From Desulfobulbaceae bacterium (GTDB taxonomy: Bacteria; Desulfobacterota; Desulfobulbia; Desulfobulbales; Desulfobulbaceae): a DNA stretch of 42,561 nucleotides. Position 1 is the first letter of the stretch, and each line of letters starts with the position of its first letter. Below, piece by piece: positions 1 to 8,278 of this stretch. Both the position numbers and the translations under genes were made by a program. The DNA is taken from NCBI GenBank assembly GCA_015484845.1, contig WFUT01000198.1, positions 1 to 42,561 of the forward strand, in the 5' to 3' direction. The notes below the pieces were generated by a model. It made no database searches, was not told where the DNA came from, and saw nothing but the letters and a program-made list of their open reading frames with translations.

Positions 1-1
1 C

Positions 2-451
2 AGCCGGGCAGTCGCCCCGTTCTGGGACCTGCAGGCGGGATGGCGGGGCGACCTGCGCCCCCGCCCGGACCGGAACTGGCTGGCCCTGGGAGTAAAGGGC
101 CTGGCCCCCTATTTTTTTGATATCGATGCCGCGGTCTTTATCGGCGAATCAGGCCGAACCGCGGCGCGGCTCCAGGCCGAGTACGAGATCCTCTTTACGC
201 AGCGCCTGATCCTGGTCCCTGATTTCGAGCTGAACCTCTATGGCAGGGACGATCCGGCGACCGGTATCGGTTCGGGGATCTCGGACCTGGAGCTGGGCCT
301 GCGCCTGCGCTACGAGATCAGGCGGGAGTTTGCGCCCTATGTCGGCATCAACTGGATTCACCTCTACGGCAGGACGGCCGACTATGCCCGCGAAGAGGGC
401 AGCGACGCGGACGACTTCCGCTTTGTTGTCGGCATCAGGGCCTGGTTCTGA
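2..451 (+). CDS. copB: CopB-like outer-membrane copper resistance protein, C-terminal part (5' truncated by window edge)
   Basis: Open frame from base 2 to TGA at 449-451: SRAVAPFWDLQAGWRGDLRPRPDRNWLALGVKGLAPYFFDIDAAVFIGESGRTAARLQAEYEILFTQRLILVPDFELNLYGRDDPATGIGSGISDLELGLRLRYEIRREFAPYVGINWIHLYG...; typical CopB beta-barrel C-terminus ending in Trp-Phe. Confidence 0.85.
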   Translation, partial: SRAVAPFWDLQAGWRGDLRPRPDRNWLALGVKGLAPYFFDIDAAVFIGESGRTAARLQAEYEILFTQRLILVPDFELNLYGRDDPATGIGSGISDLELGLRLRYEIRREFAPYVGINWIHLYGRTADYAREEGSDADDFRFVVGIRAWF

Positions 452-495
452 GAGCAGGTAGGTGGCCGGTTGCCGGGACACGGCCCCGGGGAATC

Positions 496-981
496 TCAGC
501 CGTTCCTGTCCAGGTGCTCCGTGACCAGGGCATGGAGCGCCAGGCTCGTCTCGCGGATGACCTGGACACAGTTCCGGCGGCGGCTGTCAGGGTCCCGGTA
601 AAACGCCTTGACAGCAGCGGGATTCTTCCAATCCACGCCGGCGATCTGGGCGCAGTTGATGCCGCCGTAGGGCCGGCAGATATCGGCAAAGCGGCGCACC
701 ATGGTGTTGCTGAGTTTCCACATCTTCCTGTGATCCCGCTCCTCCGGGCCGGTCTTGCCCATGGTGAAACCGATCACGGCCAGGGCCCCGGCAAGGGTGC
801 CGCACACCTGGCCGCTTGAGCCCATGCCGCCGCCAAACGGGGCCATGGCCGCCATCAGCTCGGCCGAGGGCGGCTGGCTGCGGAACAACCCGGCGCACGC
901 GCCGAGAATGGCCTGGCTTCAGTGCATGCGCTGCAGAAAGAGTTCAGTGGCCCGTTCGGCCATCTTCTCCGGATCTGTCAT
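496..981 (-). CDS. C_GCAxxG_C_C family redox protein, predicted selenoprotein with in-frame TGA (Sec) at 919-921
   Basis: The 496..888 ORF lacks the family N-terminus. Reading through TGA from ATG at 979-981 gives MTDPEKMAERATELFLQRMH-U-SQAILGACAGLFRSQPPSAELMAAMAPFGGGMGSSGQVCGTLAGALAVIG..., restoring the usual xxELFxxGxNCSQAVL context with U at the Cys. SD GGAGGAGAG lies just upstream of ATG. Confidence 0.85.
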
Positions 982-1035
982 CGTCTCTCCTCCATGATCC
1001 TCGTTGTTGCCGTGTGATCGGTCCGGGCGGAGTAC

Positions 1036-2238
1036 CTACACCTTGCGGTAGGCGGTACTCGGCCTCCCGTCGATGTAGATATCCTCCAGGTAGGAGAGTT
1101 TCCGGGGAAGCTGCTTCACCGTTCCACGCACGGCCAAAAACGTCGCCCTGCGTCCCGGGGCCAACATGCCCAGGCCGTCCATGCCGAAAAAGCGGGCGCC
1201 ATGTTCCGAGGCGCTGCGGATGGTCTCCTCGAGGGTGTAGCCCGCCCTGAGAAACAGCTTCATCTCCTCGACCATGGACTCGCCATGGAGGATGCCGACT
1301 CCTCCGGCGCCGGTTCCCACGGCTGTCCTCACCCCCAGTTTCCTGGCCAGGCGCAGTTGCGCCAGTTGCCCGGCGAGTGTCTCCTTCCAGAAGGCCTCTG
1401 CCCCTGGCACCGGTTTTTCCGGCGAGATGTAACGCTGCGAAAAGCGGCATGCCACGCCGCCGTCACCAACGGCGCCGTCCAGGCCGTTCCTGGCCCGCAC
1501 CACGCAGGGAATCCACAGGATGTCCCGCTCCGCCATCAACCGCAGGTTGTCTTCGCCCATACCATACCCCTGTTCGATGGCGTCACAGCCCGCCGCCAGG
1601 GCCTCGGCCACCCGGCGGCGGCCATTGGCCACCACCACCGCCTTTCTGCCGCCCCGGCAGGAGAGCATCCGGCAGAGCTCCTCCTGGCCGGGTCCGGGCG
1701 ACGGCTCCTCCCGGATGGCGATATCGCCGCTGCAGGCGATCTTGAGAAAATCGCGTGTCGGCGCCTCCTTGCCACAGTCCTGCAGGGTCCTGCACAGGGG
1801 GCCTGAAGCCCTGATCTCGATGGTGGCCTCCTTCTCCTGCCGGTACCGTGTCACCAGGCCGGTGGCATCGTCGCCATCGGCCACACCGAGCACGCCGTAG
1901 GCATGGCAGTAATGGACATGCCGCGCCAGCATGGCCATCCGTGCCGTGGCATCGGCGCCGGCCATGGACGCCCGCACCGCCTGGTCCACCGAGGGAGAAC
2001 GGGAAAGGCAGGTACTGCTGTCAACCAGGGATGGCAGGATGGTGCAGTGGGAGAGATCAGTGATTGCTGTTTGAGGTGTGCCGGCCGGCAGGCCGGACGC
2101 GGGACCGATGCCGGTGATACCCCCCTGCCGCACCGCCAGGAAGACCTGGCGTTGCACCGGGCCCCCGGAACCGTCGATGAGTCGCCCTGCCACTATGAAA
2201 CGTGTTTCGGCCATGGAGATGCGCTGTTCGCGAAACAT
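1036..2238 (-). CDS. Amidohydrolase-superfamily protein with degenerate metal-binding motifs (probable pseudoenzyme)
   Basis: Family architecture (AGRLIDGSGG..., ILPSLVDSSTCL, LKIACSG, VVVANGRRRVAEALAAGCDAIEQGYGM, AVGTGAGG, SMVEEMKLFLRAGYTLEETIRSASEHGARFFG, LAPGRRATFLAVRG). ATG overlaps the mnmE stop (TAATG). Confidence 0.8.
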   Translation of the reverse strand: MFREQRISMAETRFIVAGRLIDGSGGPVQRQVFLAVRQGGITGIGPASGLPAGTPQTAITDLSHCTILPSLVDSSTCLSRSPSVDQAVRASMAGADATARMAMLARHVHYCHAYGVLGVADGDDATGLVTRYRQEKEATIEIRASGPLCRTLQDCGKEAPTRDFLKIACSGDIAIREEPSPGPGQEELCRMLSCRGGRKAVVVANGRRRVAEALAAGCDAIEQGYGMGEDNLRLMAERDILWIPCVVRARNGLDGAVGDGGVACRFSQRYISPEKPVPGAEAFWKETLAGQLAQLRLARKLGVRTAVGTGAGGVGILHGESMVEEMKLFLRAGYTLEETIRSASEHGARFFGMDGLGMLAPGRRATFLAVRGTVKQLPRKLSYLEDIYIDGRPSTAYRKV

Positions 2239-3635
2239 TACTTGCCGATGCAGAAGCGGGAGAAGATAGTGTCCAGGACATCCTCGGGCGTGGTGATGCC
2301 GACGATGTCGCCCAGGTGATCGAGGGCGGACTGGACCTCCACCGCCAGCAGGTCGGCGGGAGCACCGGCCTGCAGGGCCTGGCGCAAGCGGCGGCAGGCG
2401 TCCCGGCATTTTGCCAGGACCGCGCGGTGGCGCAGGTTGGGGGCGCAGGCGGGGCGCTCTTCCAGGGCGTCTTCGCCCAGCATGTGGCGGAACATGGTCT
2501 CCCGCAGTCCCTCGATCCCCTCCTGGCGGCGGCAGGAGATCCGGACCACGTCCACACCGGCAAACTCCCGCTCCAGGGTATCGAGGCGGTCCGGGGGCGC
2601 AATGTCGGTCTTGTTGAGGACCACGATATGGTCGCGGCCGGCCACCGAGTCGTACAGCTCCCGGTCCTGCGCTGCCAGGCCGGTGCCGGCGTCGACCAGG
2701 AACAGGACCAGGTCGGCCTCGTCCATCTTGCGGCGGGCCCGCTCAATGCCCAGCCCCTCGACCAGGTCGTCGTGGGCGCGGATACCGGCGGTGTCCACCA
2801 GGTGCACGGGAATGCCGTGGACGGAGATCATCTCCTCGATGGTATCGCGGGTGGTGCCGGGCACCTCGGTGACCAGGGCCCGTTGCTCCTGGAGCAGCTC
2901 GTTGAGCAGGCTGGACTTGCCCACGTTGGGACGGCCGGCAATGACCACGCTGATCCCCTCCCGCAGCACCTTGCCCTGGTCGGCCAGGGCGAGCAACCGG
3001 TCCAGGGGCGCCTCCACGTCGCGGGCCAGCCGCTCCAGGAGATGGCCGCTGTCCAGGATCTCCACGTCCTCGTCCGGGAAATCGATGGCCACCTCGAGGA
3101 TGGCCAGGATCTCGGTCAGCCCCTGGCGCACCGCCTCCACCTGCTCCTGGAGCCGGCCCTGCAACTGGCCCATCGCCAGGTCCACGCCGCTGGCGGTCCG
3201 GGCCTGGAGCAGGTCGATGACCGCCTCGGCCCGGGTCAGGTCGATGCGGCCGGCAAGAAAGGCGCGCTTGGTGAACTCGCCGGGCTCGGCAGGGCGGGCG
3301 CCCCGGGCCAGGACCTCGGCCAGGATGGCCTGCAGGACCAGGTAGGAACCGTGGCTGTGCAGCTCGACCACGTCCTCGCGGGTATAGGTGGCAGGCGCCT
3401 TCATGAACACGGCCAGGACCTCGTCGAGGACCCGGCCGCCACGGTCGACGACCGTGCCGTAATGGAGCTTGTGGCTTTCCCTGGTGGGATCGGCGCCGGC
3501 GCGAAAAGGGCGGAACATGGCGCCGAGGATGTCGCGGGCCTGCGGCCCGGAGATGCGGATAATGCCGATGCCGCCGGTGCCGGGGGCGGTGGCAATGGCG
3601 GCTATGGTATCAGTTTCCCGATGAAGAGCGGTCAC
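2238..3635 (-). CDS. mnmE: tRNA uridine-5-carboxymethylaminomethyl(34) synthesis GTPase MnmE
   Basis: GTG start VTALHRETDTIAAIATAPGTGGIGIIRISG; G1 GRPNVGKSSLLN; DTAGIR; NKTD; C-terminal FCIGK. Confidence 0.96.
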   Translation of the reverse strand: MTALHRETDTIAAIATAPGTGGIGIIRISGPQARDILGAMFRPFRAGADPTRESHKLHYGTVVDRGGRVLDEVLAVFMKAPATYTREDVVELHSHGSYLVLQAILAEVLARGARPAEPGEFTKRAFLAGRIDLTRAEAVIDLLQARTASGVDLAMGQLQGRLQEQVEAVRQGLTEILAILEVAIDFPDEDVEILDSGHLLERLARDVEAPLDRLLALADQGKVLREGISVVIAGRPNVGKSSLLNELLQEQRALVTEVPGTTRDTIEEMISVHGIPVHLVDTAGIRAHDDLVEGLGIERARRKMDEADLVLFLVDAGTGLAAQDRELYDSVAGRDHIVVLNKTDIAPPDRLDTLEREFAGVDVVRISCRRQEGIEGLRETMFRHMLGEDALEERPACAPNLRHRAVLAKCRDACRRLRQALQAGAPADLLAVEVQSALDHLGDIVGITTPEDVLDTIFSRFCIGK

Positions 3636-4566
3636 TCTGGCGACCTCTGCGTTTCCGGGAACCGGACTTCTTGTCCTTGCCCGGCCGGTAGATGAGGACC
3701 TTTTTAAATAATCCGTCTCCCACGGACCGGGAGCGGATGGTCTTGTCCTCCTGCAGGGCCATGTGGACCACGCGCCGCTCGGAGGGATTGAGGGCCGGGA
3801 TGGCCCGGGTCTTGCCGTCCTCCCGGACCTGGCCGGCCAGGTCGCGGGCCCTCTCCTTGAGCTCCTCTGCCCTGCGCTGCCGGAAATTGCCGGCATCCAG
3901 CGTCAGCATCACCCGTTCGGGCAGGCGGCGGCTCATCATCTTGCGCAGCAGGTACTGCAGGCTGTCCAGGGTGCGGCCGTCGGTGCCGATGACGGCCTCC
4001 TCGTGTTCGCCGCTGATGCGGCAGCGGACCGTGAACTCCTCCACCTCCACCGCCACCTGCGAGGGATAGCCCATCAGGGAGAGCACCTGTTCCAGGTCGT
4101 CCCGGATCGCCTCCAGGACCTCGGCCGACGGCGGCTCCCGCTCAGCTTCCGGGGCAGAAGGGGCCGACGCCTCCTTTTGGGGTGGTCCCTCGGCCGGCGT
4201 ACTCCCGGCCGGGGCCGGCTCTTCCTTCTGCTCTGCAGGCGCCACGGCCACGGGCCCTTCTTCCACCGGGGCCTCCTGCCGCGGCTTCCCGCTTTCCGCA
4301 CTTTCCTCGCCGGCAGGCGCGCTCTTTTTCGATGCCGGGCGGCTCTTCCTGCGGGCCGGTTTCCCTGCTGTCTCCTTCTCTTCCCCGGCCTCGGGCCTGG
4401 GCGTCACCCGGATATGGGCCTTTTTCCTGCACAGGCCGAAGATCCCGGCCGAGCCGGTCTCCAGGACCTCGATATCGAGGTTCTCCTGGGCCACGGACAG
4501 CTCCCTGCAGGCCTGCCTGATTGCCTCGGTTACATCCTTGCCGAAAAAATCTTTTCCTTTTGCCAT
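3610..4566 (-). CDS. khpB: KhpB/Jag (SpoIIIJ-associated) RNA-binding protein with Jag-N, KH and R3H domains and a long charged linker
   Basis: MAKGKDFFGKDVTEAIRQACRELSVAQENLDIEVLETGSAGIFGL...; IGTDGRTLDSLQYLLRKMM; R3H region NPSERRVVHMALQEDKTIRSRSVGDGLFKKVLI. Confidence 0.93.
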   Translation of the reverse strand: MAKGKDFFGKDVTEAIRQACRELSVAQENLDIEVLETGSAGIFGLCRKKAHIRVTPRPEAGEEKETAGKPARRKSRPASKKSAPAGEESAESGKPRQEAPVEEGPVAVAPAEQKEEPAPAGSTPAEGPPQKEASAPSAPEAEREPPSAEVLEAIRDDLEQVLSLMGYPSQVAVEVEEFTVRCRISGEHEEAVIGTDGRTLDSLQYLLRKMMSRRLPERVMLTLDAGNFRQRRAEELKERARDLAGQVREDGKTRAIPALNPSERRVVHMALQEDKTIRSRSVGDGLFKKVLIYRPGKDKKSGSRKRRGRQSDRSSSGN

Positions 4567-4588
4567 GGGATATTCCTTGTCAGAAGGC

Positions 4589-6307
4589 CTAGGCGTTGGC
4601 CCTCGTCTGCCGGTTGATGAGCTGCTGCTGGAGAATGGAAAGCAGGTTGTTGACCAGCCAGTAGAGAACCAGGCCGGAGGCGAAGTTCAAAAACATGAAG
4701 GTGAACAGAACCGGCAGAAACTGCATGATCTTTGCCTGGGTCGGGTCTGCCGTGGTCGGGGTCATCTTCTGCTGCAGGTACATGGAGGCGCCCATCAGCA
4801 GGGTGAGGACCGGGATACCGTGGATGTAGGGAATGTCCACCCCGATCATCAGCCGGTCCGGCGCCGACAGGTCGTTGATCCAGAGCATGAACGGCGCGTG
4901 CCGCAGCTCGATGGCCGACATCAGGACCCGGTAAAGGGCAAAGAAGAACGGGATCTGGATCACCATGGGCAGACAGCCGCCCACCGGGTTGACCTTGTAG
5001 GTCTTGTACAGGGCCATCATCTCCTGGTTCATCCGGGTGGGATCGTCCTTGTACTTCTCCTTGAGCTTGGCCACCTTGGGCTGCAGCTTCTGCATGTTCT
5101 TCATCGACTTCATGCCCTTGGAGGTAATGGGCCAGAAGACGGCCTTGATCAGGACGGTGACCAGGATGATGGCGACGCCGTAGTTGTGGACAATGGAATA
5201 GAAGAAGTTGAGCAGCCAGAGCATGGGCTTGGCAATGACATCAAACCAGCCGAAGTTGACCGCCTTGGCCAGGTTATGGTCCACGGCCTTGAGGATGGCC
5301 AGTTTCTTGGGGCCGAAGTAGGCGTTGAACTGAAATTCCCTTGCCGACCGCGGCGCCAGGCTGACGGTGCCGTCGGCGACCACGGTACGTACCCGGTCGC
5401 CCTGGGCGCGGATGGTGACGGTGCGCGGCGCGGGGGGCAGGGGAATGACTGCGCAGATGAAGTAATTGTCCTCGTAGGCGGCCCAGGTGACGTTCCCCTG
5501 CATGACCTTGGGGCCTTCCTTCAGGGCCTTGCCCTTGACCTGGCTCAGGCTCTGGTCGATGTAGGCGGCCGGGCCGGAGAACCGGTACCGGCTGAGGCGG
5601 CCGGAGGAGGCATTCCTCTCGAACGGCTCGTTGGTCAGGACCATGGCCGGCGTGACCTGTACCGGCGCGGCACCGGTGTTCTCCACCTTGTAGCTGTTCT
5701 TCACCAGGTAGTTTGTGCCGTTGAACTCAAGGGTCCTGGTGACGCGGAGACCCGACTTCAGGGTGGCGGTCATGACCAGGGTGGCAGTGTCTCCGGGCCC
5801 CTTCAGGGTAAGCGAGGTGGCATTGGCCCGGTACAGGGGGAGCTGGGCCGAGGCACCGTTATCCAGGGTAAAGAGCAGGGGCAGTTCCACCGGGTTGCGG
5901 GTCTGGACAAGCTGCAGGAGATTGGACTTCGGGTCCAGTTCCTGGCGGTACTTCTTGAGGACAAAGCTCTTGAAACCGCCGCCCTGCTCGTTGATCACCG
6001 CCCGGTAGAGGGGCGTGTCGATGGTGATATCCCTGGCCGCCGGGTTGACGGCGACCTTCTGCACCATGGGGGTGGCGGCGGGCGCGGCCGCGGCCGGCGC
6101 GGCCGGCGCAGCGGCAGAAGGTGTGCCGGCCGGGGCCTTGCCGGCGGTGGCCGGGGCCTTGCCGGCGGCCTCACCCCCGGGGGCAACCCCTGTGCCGGCG
6201 GTCTGCGGCTGCGGATGCCGCACCATCGGCTTGACGAAAAAATACTGGTATCCCAGCAAGATGGCGATAGAAAGAACAAAGGCCAAGAGAACTCTCTGCA
6301 AGTCCAT
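4589..6307 (-). CDS. yidC: Membrane protein insertase YidC
   Basis: 572 aa; MDLQRVLLAFVLSIAILLGYQYFF; periplasmic domain; KMQ-rich C-terminal 60KD_IMP segment (SMKNMQKLQPKVAKLKEKYKDDPTRMNQEMMALYKTYKVNPVGGCLPMVIQIPFFFALY). Confidence 0.97.
   Translation of the reverse strand: MDLQRVLLAFVLSIAILLGYQYFFVKPMVRHPQPQTAGTGVAPGGEAAGKAPATAGKAPAGTPSAAAPAAPAAAAPAATPMVQKVAVNPAARDITIDTPLYRAVINEQGGGFKSFVLKKYRQELDPKSNLLQLVQTRNPVELPLLFTLDNGASAQLPLYRANATSLTLKGPGDTATLVMTATLKSGLRVTRTLEFNGTNYLVKNSYKVENTGAAPVQVTPAMVLTNEPFERNASSGRLSRYRFSGPAAYIDQSLSQVKGKALKEGPKVMQGNVTWAAYEDNYFICAVIPLPPAPRTVTIRAQGDRVRTVVADGTVSLAPRSAREFQFNAYFGPKKLAILKAVDHNLAKAVNFGWFDVIAKPMLWLLNFFYSIVHNYGVAIILVTVLIKAVFWPITSKGMKSMKNMQKLQPKVAKLKEKYKDDPTRMNQEMMALYKTYKVNPVGGCLPMVIQIPFFFALYRVLMSAIELRHAPFMLWINDLSAPDRLMIGVDIPYIHGIPVLTLLMGASMYLQQKMTPTTADPTQAKIMQFLPVLFTFMFLNFASGLVLYWLVNNLLSILQQQLINRQTRANA
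6128..6169. repeat. Two-copy 21-bp tandem repeat inside yidC linker
   Basis: GGCCGGGGCCTTGCCGGCGGT / GGCCGGGGCCTTGCCGGCGGC; encodes part of the Ala/Pro-rich linker GKAPATAGKAPAG. Confidence 0.8.
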
Positions 6308-6408
6308 GAAAGGTACCTCAAAAAAAAGCTGTCTGTCCGCGGCGAGCGTACTTACGGGCCGGACCGCAACGACCGGGACACCAGCCTGTCACAGGATTAT
6401 TGACACGA

Positions 6409-6690
6409 CTATTTCACGGGATCATAGCCCCCGCGGGCAAAGGGATGGCAGCGCAGGATCCGGCGAACGGCCAGGTACAGGCCCCGGATGGCACCATAAC
6501 GTGCCACTGCCTCTATGGCGTACTGGGAACAGGTGGGAGTGTACCGACAGGTGGCGGGAAAAAGAGGTGAGACAAAACACTGGTAGCCCCGGAACAGCAC
6601 CACCAGCAGACGGCCGGCCAGGACCGACAACCATGTCCGGCTGCCCTGTCCGCCCGGGGACGCGGCATCCCTGCAGCAGTGACCGGCCAC
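6409..6690 (-). CDS. yidD: Membrane protein insertion efficiency factor YidD
   Basis: [68 protein letters not shown] start overlaps rnpA stop (TAGTG). Confidence 0.93.
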   Translation of the reverse strand: MAGHCCRDAASPGGQGSRTWLSVLAGRLLVVLFRGYQCFVSPLFPATCRYTPTCSQYAIEAVARYGAIRGLYLAVRRILRCHPFARGGYDPVK

Positions 6691-7040
6691 TATCCGACCT
6701 GCTCCCCGGCCTCGAACAGCCGGCGCACGGCCGCCAGCATGGCCGCCGGGCTGTCCAGGGCAAAATCCGGCCGCACCGCACAGACAATATCGGATGACGA
6801 GGGAAAGATGTCCCGGTGCAGGCGGAAGGTCTCGCGGATGATCCGCTTGATCCTGTTGCGACGGACCGCGCCGCCGATCTTTCTGTGCACGCTGATCCCC
6901 AGACGGTTCCACGGCAGGTCGTTGGCCATGCAGATCAGGGTGAAGCCCCGGCCATGCAGGCGACGGCCCTGCCGGTATACCTGGTTAAACTCCCCGGTCT
7001 TCCTGAGCAGGCAGGTCTTGGGAAGCCCGAACCTCTTCAT
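6690..7040 (-). CDS. rnpA: Ribonuclease P protein component
   Basis: [36 protein letters not shown]...[27 protein letters not shown]. Confidence 0.95.
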   Translation of the reverse strand: MKRFGLPKTCLLRKTGEFNQVYRQGRRLHGRGFTLICMANDLPWNRLGISVHRKIGGAVRRNRIKRIIRETFRLHRDIFPSSSDIVCAVRPDFALDSPAAMLAAVRRLFEAGEQVG

Positions 7041-7045
7041 CCGGA

Positions 7046-7183
7046 TCAGACAGCCAGGCGCCTGCGGCCCCTGGCGCGGCGCCGCTTGATGACGGCCTGG
7101 CCGGCGCGGGTTCTCATCCTGACCCTGAAACCGTGGGTCCTCTTCCGCTTGGTGTTGCTGGGCTGAAAGGTTCTCTTGCTCAT
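7046..7183 (-). CDS. rpmH: 50S ribosomal protein L34
   Basis: [45 protein letters not shown]. Confidence 0.98.
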   Translation of the reverse strand: MSKRTFQPSNTKRKRTHGFRVRMRTRAGQAVIKRRRARGRRRLAV

Positions 7184-7371
7184 GATCTGCTTCCTTTTGC
7201 TGGATTGAATACAGGCGCAGCGCGCGGTCCCTCCGACTGGTTGGCCCCACGGCGACTCTGGCTGATATGCCCGCACACCGCCTGCAACCGAAAACCGAGA
7301 CTGCGATGCCGGGATCTGACCGATGGGTTGACCGTCTCTGACGCTCGCCATTTACTTTATCAAAATTTTGT

Positions 7372-7401
7372 ATTTTAATCACAGTGGTCCTACTCTGTCA
7401 A
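7372..7401 (-). promoter_or_regulatory. Candidate sigma70 promoter for the rpmH-rnpA-yidD-yidC-khpB-mnmE run
   Basis: Minus strand TTGACA (7401-7396), 18-bp spacer, TAAAAT (7377-7372). Confidence 0.6.
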
Positions 7402-7428
7402 ATTATTTCACGTCAGTGCGGAGAAAGT

Positions 7429-8247
7429 ATGCAACAACCACGCCTTGAAGATCTCGACTGGAACGAAATGTATCGCCGGGCCCGGCAGGAAAAATCGTGG
7501 AAATCCAAGGGGGCCGCCGACTGGGACCGCAAGGCGGCCTCTTTTGCCGAACGAACGGAACGATCGATCTATACGGAAAAATTCCTGGCCCTGCTGCAGC
7601 CGGAAGAGGACTGGTCCGTGCTCGACGTGGGCTGCGGGCCCGGCACCCTGGCCCTGCCCCTGGCCCGCCGGGTGGAGCGGGTAACGGCCCTGGACTTCTC
7701 CGCCAGGATGCTGGAGATCCTGCAGGAGCGGGCCGGACGCGCGGGGATCGACAACATCACCGCCTGTCACGCCGGTTGGGGCGATGACTGGCAGGCCCGG
7801 GGCATCGGCCGCCACGACGTGGCCATCGCCTCGCGCTCCCTGGCCGTCCCTGACCTGCGCGCGGCCCTGGAACAGCTCTGCCGCCATGCCACCCACAGGG
7901 TGGCGGTCACGGACCGGGTCCGGCACGGCCCCTTTGACCCGGACGCCTTTGCCGCCGTGGGCCGTCCCCTGCGGCCGGGCCCGGACTACATCTACACCGT
8001 GAACCTCCTCTACCGGATGGGCTTTCTGCCCTCGGTCGCGTATATCGTCCTGGAGGAGGAGATGGTCTACCGCTCCCTGGAGGATGCCGTGGAGAGCTAC
8101 CGCTGGATGTTTCGCGACCTGGACCCGGCCGAGGAAAAACGGTTGCAAAAATATGTCCGGTCCATTACCACCTCTGCAGACAACGGCAGCCTGCTGCTCC
8201 GGCGCAGGCATGTGCCCACGTGGGCCTTTATCAGCTGGCGGCCGTGA
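7429..8247 (+). CDS. Class I SAM-dependent methyltransferase
   Basis: MQQPRLEDLDWNEMYRRARQ...; motif I WSVLDVGCGPGTLALPLA; VTALDFSARML; SD GGAGAAAG before ATG. Confidence 0.88.
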   Translation: MQQPRLEDLDWNEMYRRARQEKSWKSKGAADWDRKAASFAERTERSIYTEKFLALLQPEEDWSVLDVGCGPGTLALPLARRVERVTALDFSARMLEILQERAGRAGIDNITACHAGWGDDWQARGIGRHDVAIASRSLAVPDLRAALEQLCRHATHRVAVTDRVRHGPFDPDAFAAVGRPLRPGPDYIYTVNLLYRMGFLPSVAYIVLEEEMVYRSLEDAVESYRWMFRDLDPAEEKRLQKYVRSITTSADNGSLLLRRRHVPTWAFISWRP

Positions 8248-8278
8248 GCCATTCTTTCCCTACGGAGGATACCCATAC

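Noticed and set aside
496-888. ORF-track start of the C_GCAxxG_C_C protein at 888
   Set aside because: Lacks the conserved N-terminal helix and first Cys position; the upstream in-frame start with SD and TGA read-through explains the family better.
2202-3695. Long ORFs antisense to mnmE and other genes (e.g. 2202..3695 +, 4538..6403 +, 8231..9439 -, 9579..11006 -, 16997..19900 +, 27411..29684 -, 32471..34045 +, 34665..36152 +)
   Set aside because: Typical GC-rich shadow ORFs opposite strongly recognised conserved genes; compositionally biased translations (H/G/D/Q/R-rich) with no family motifs.
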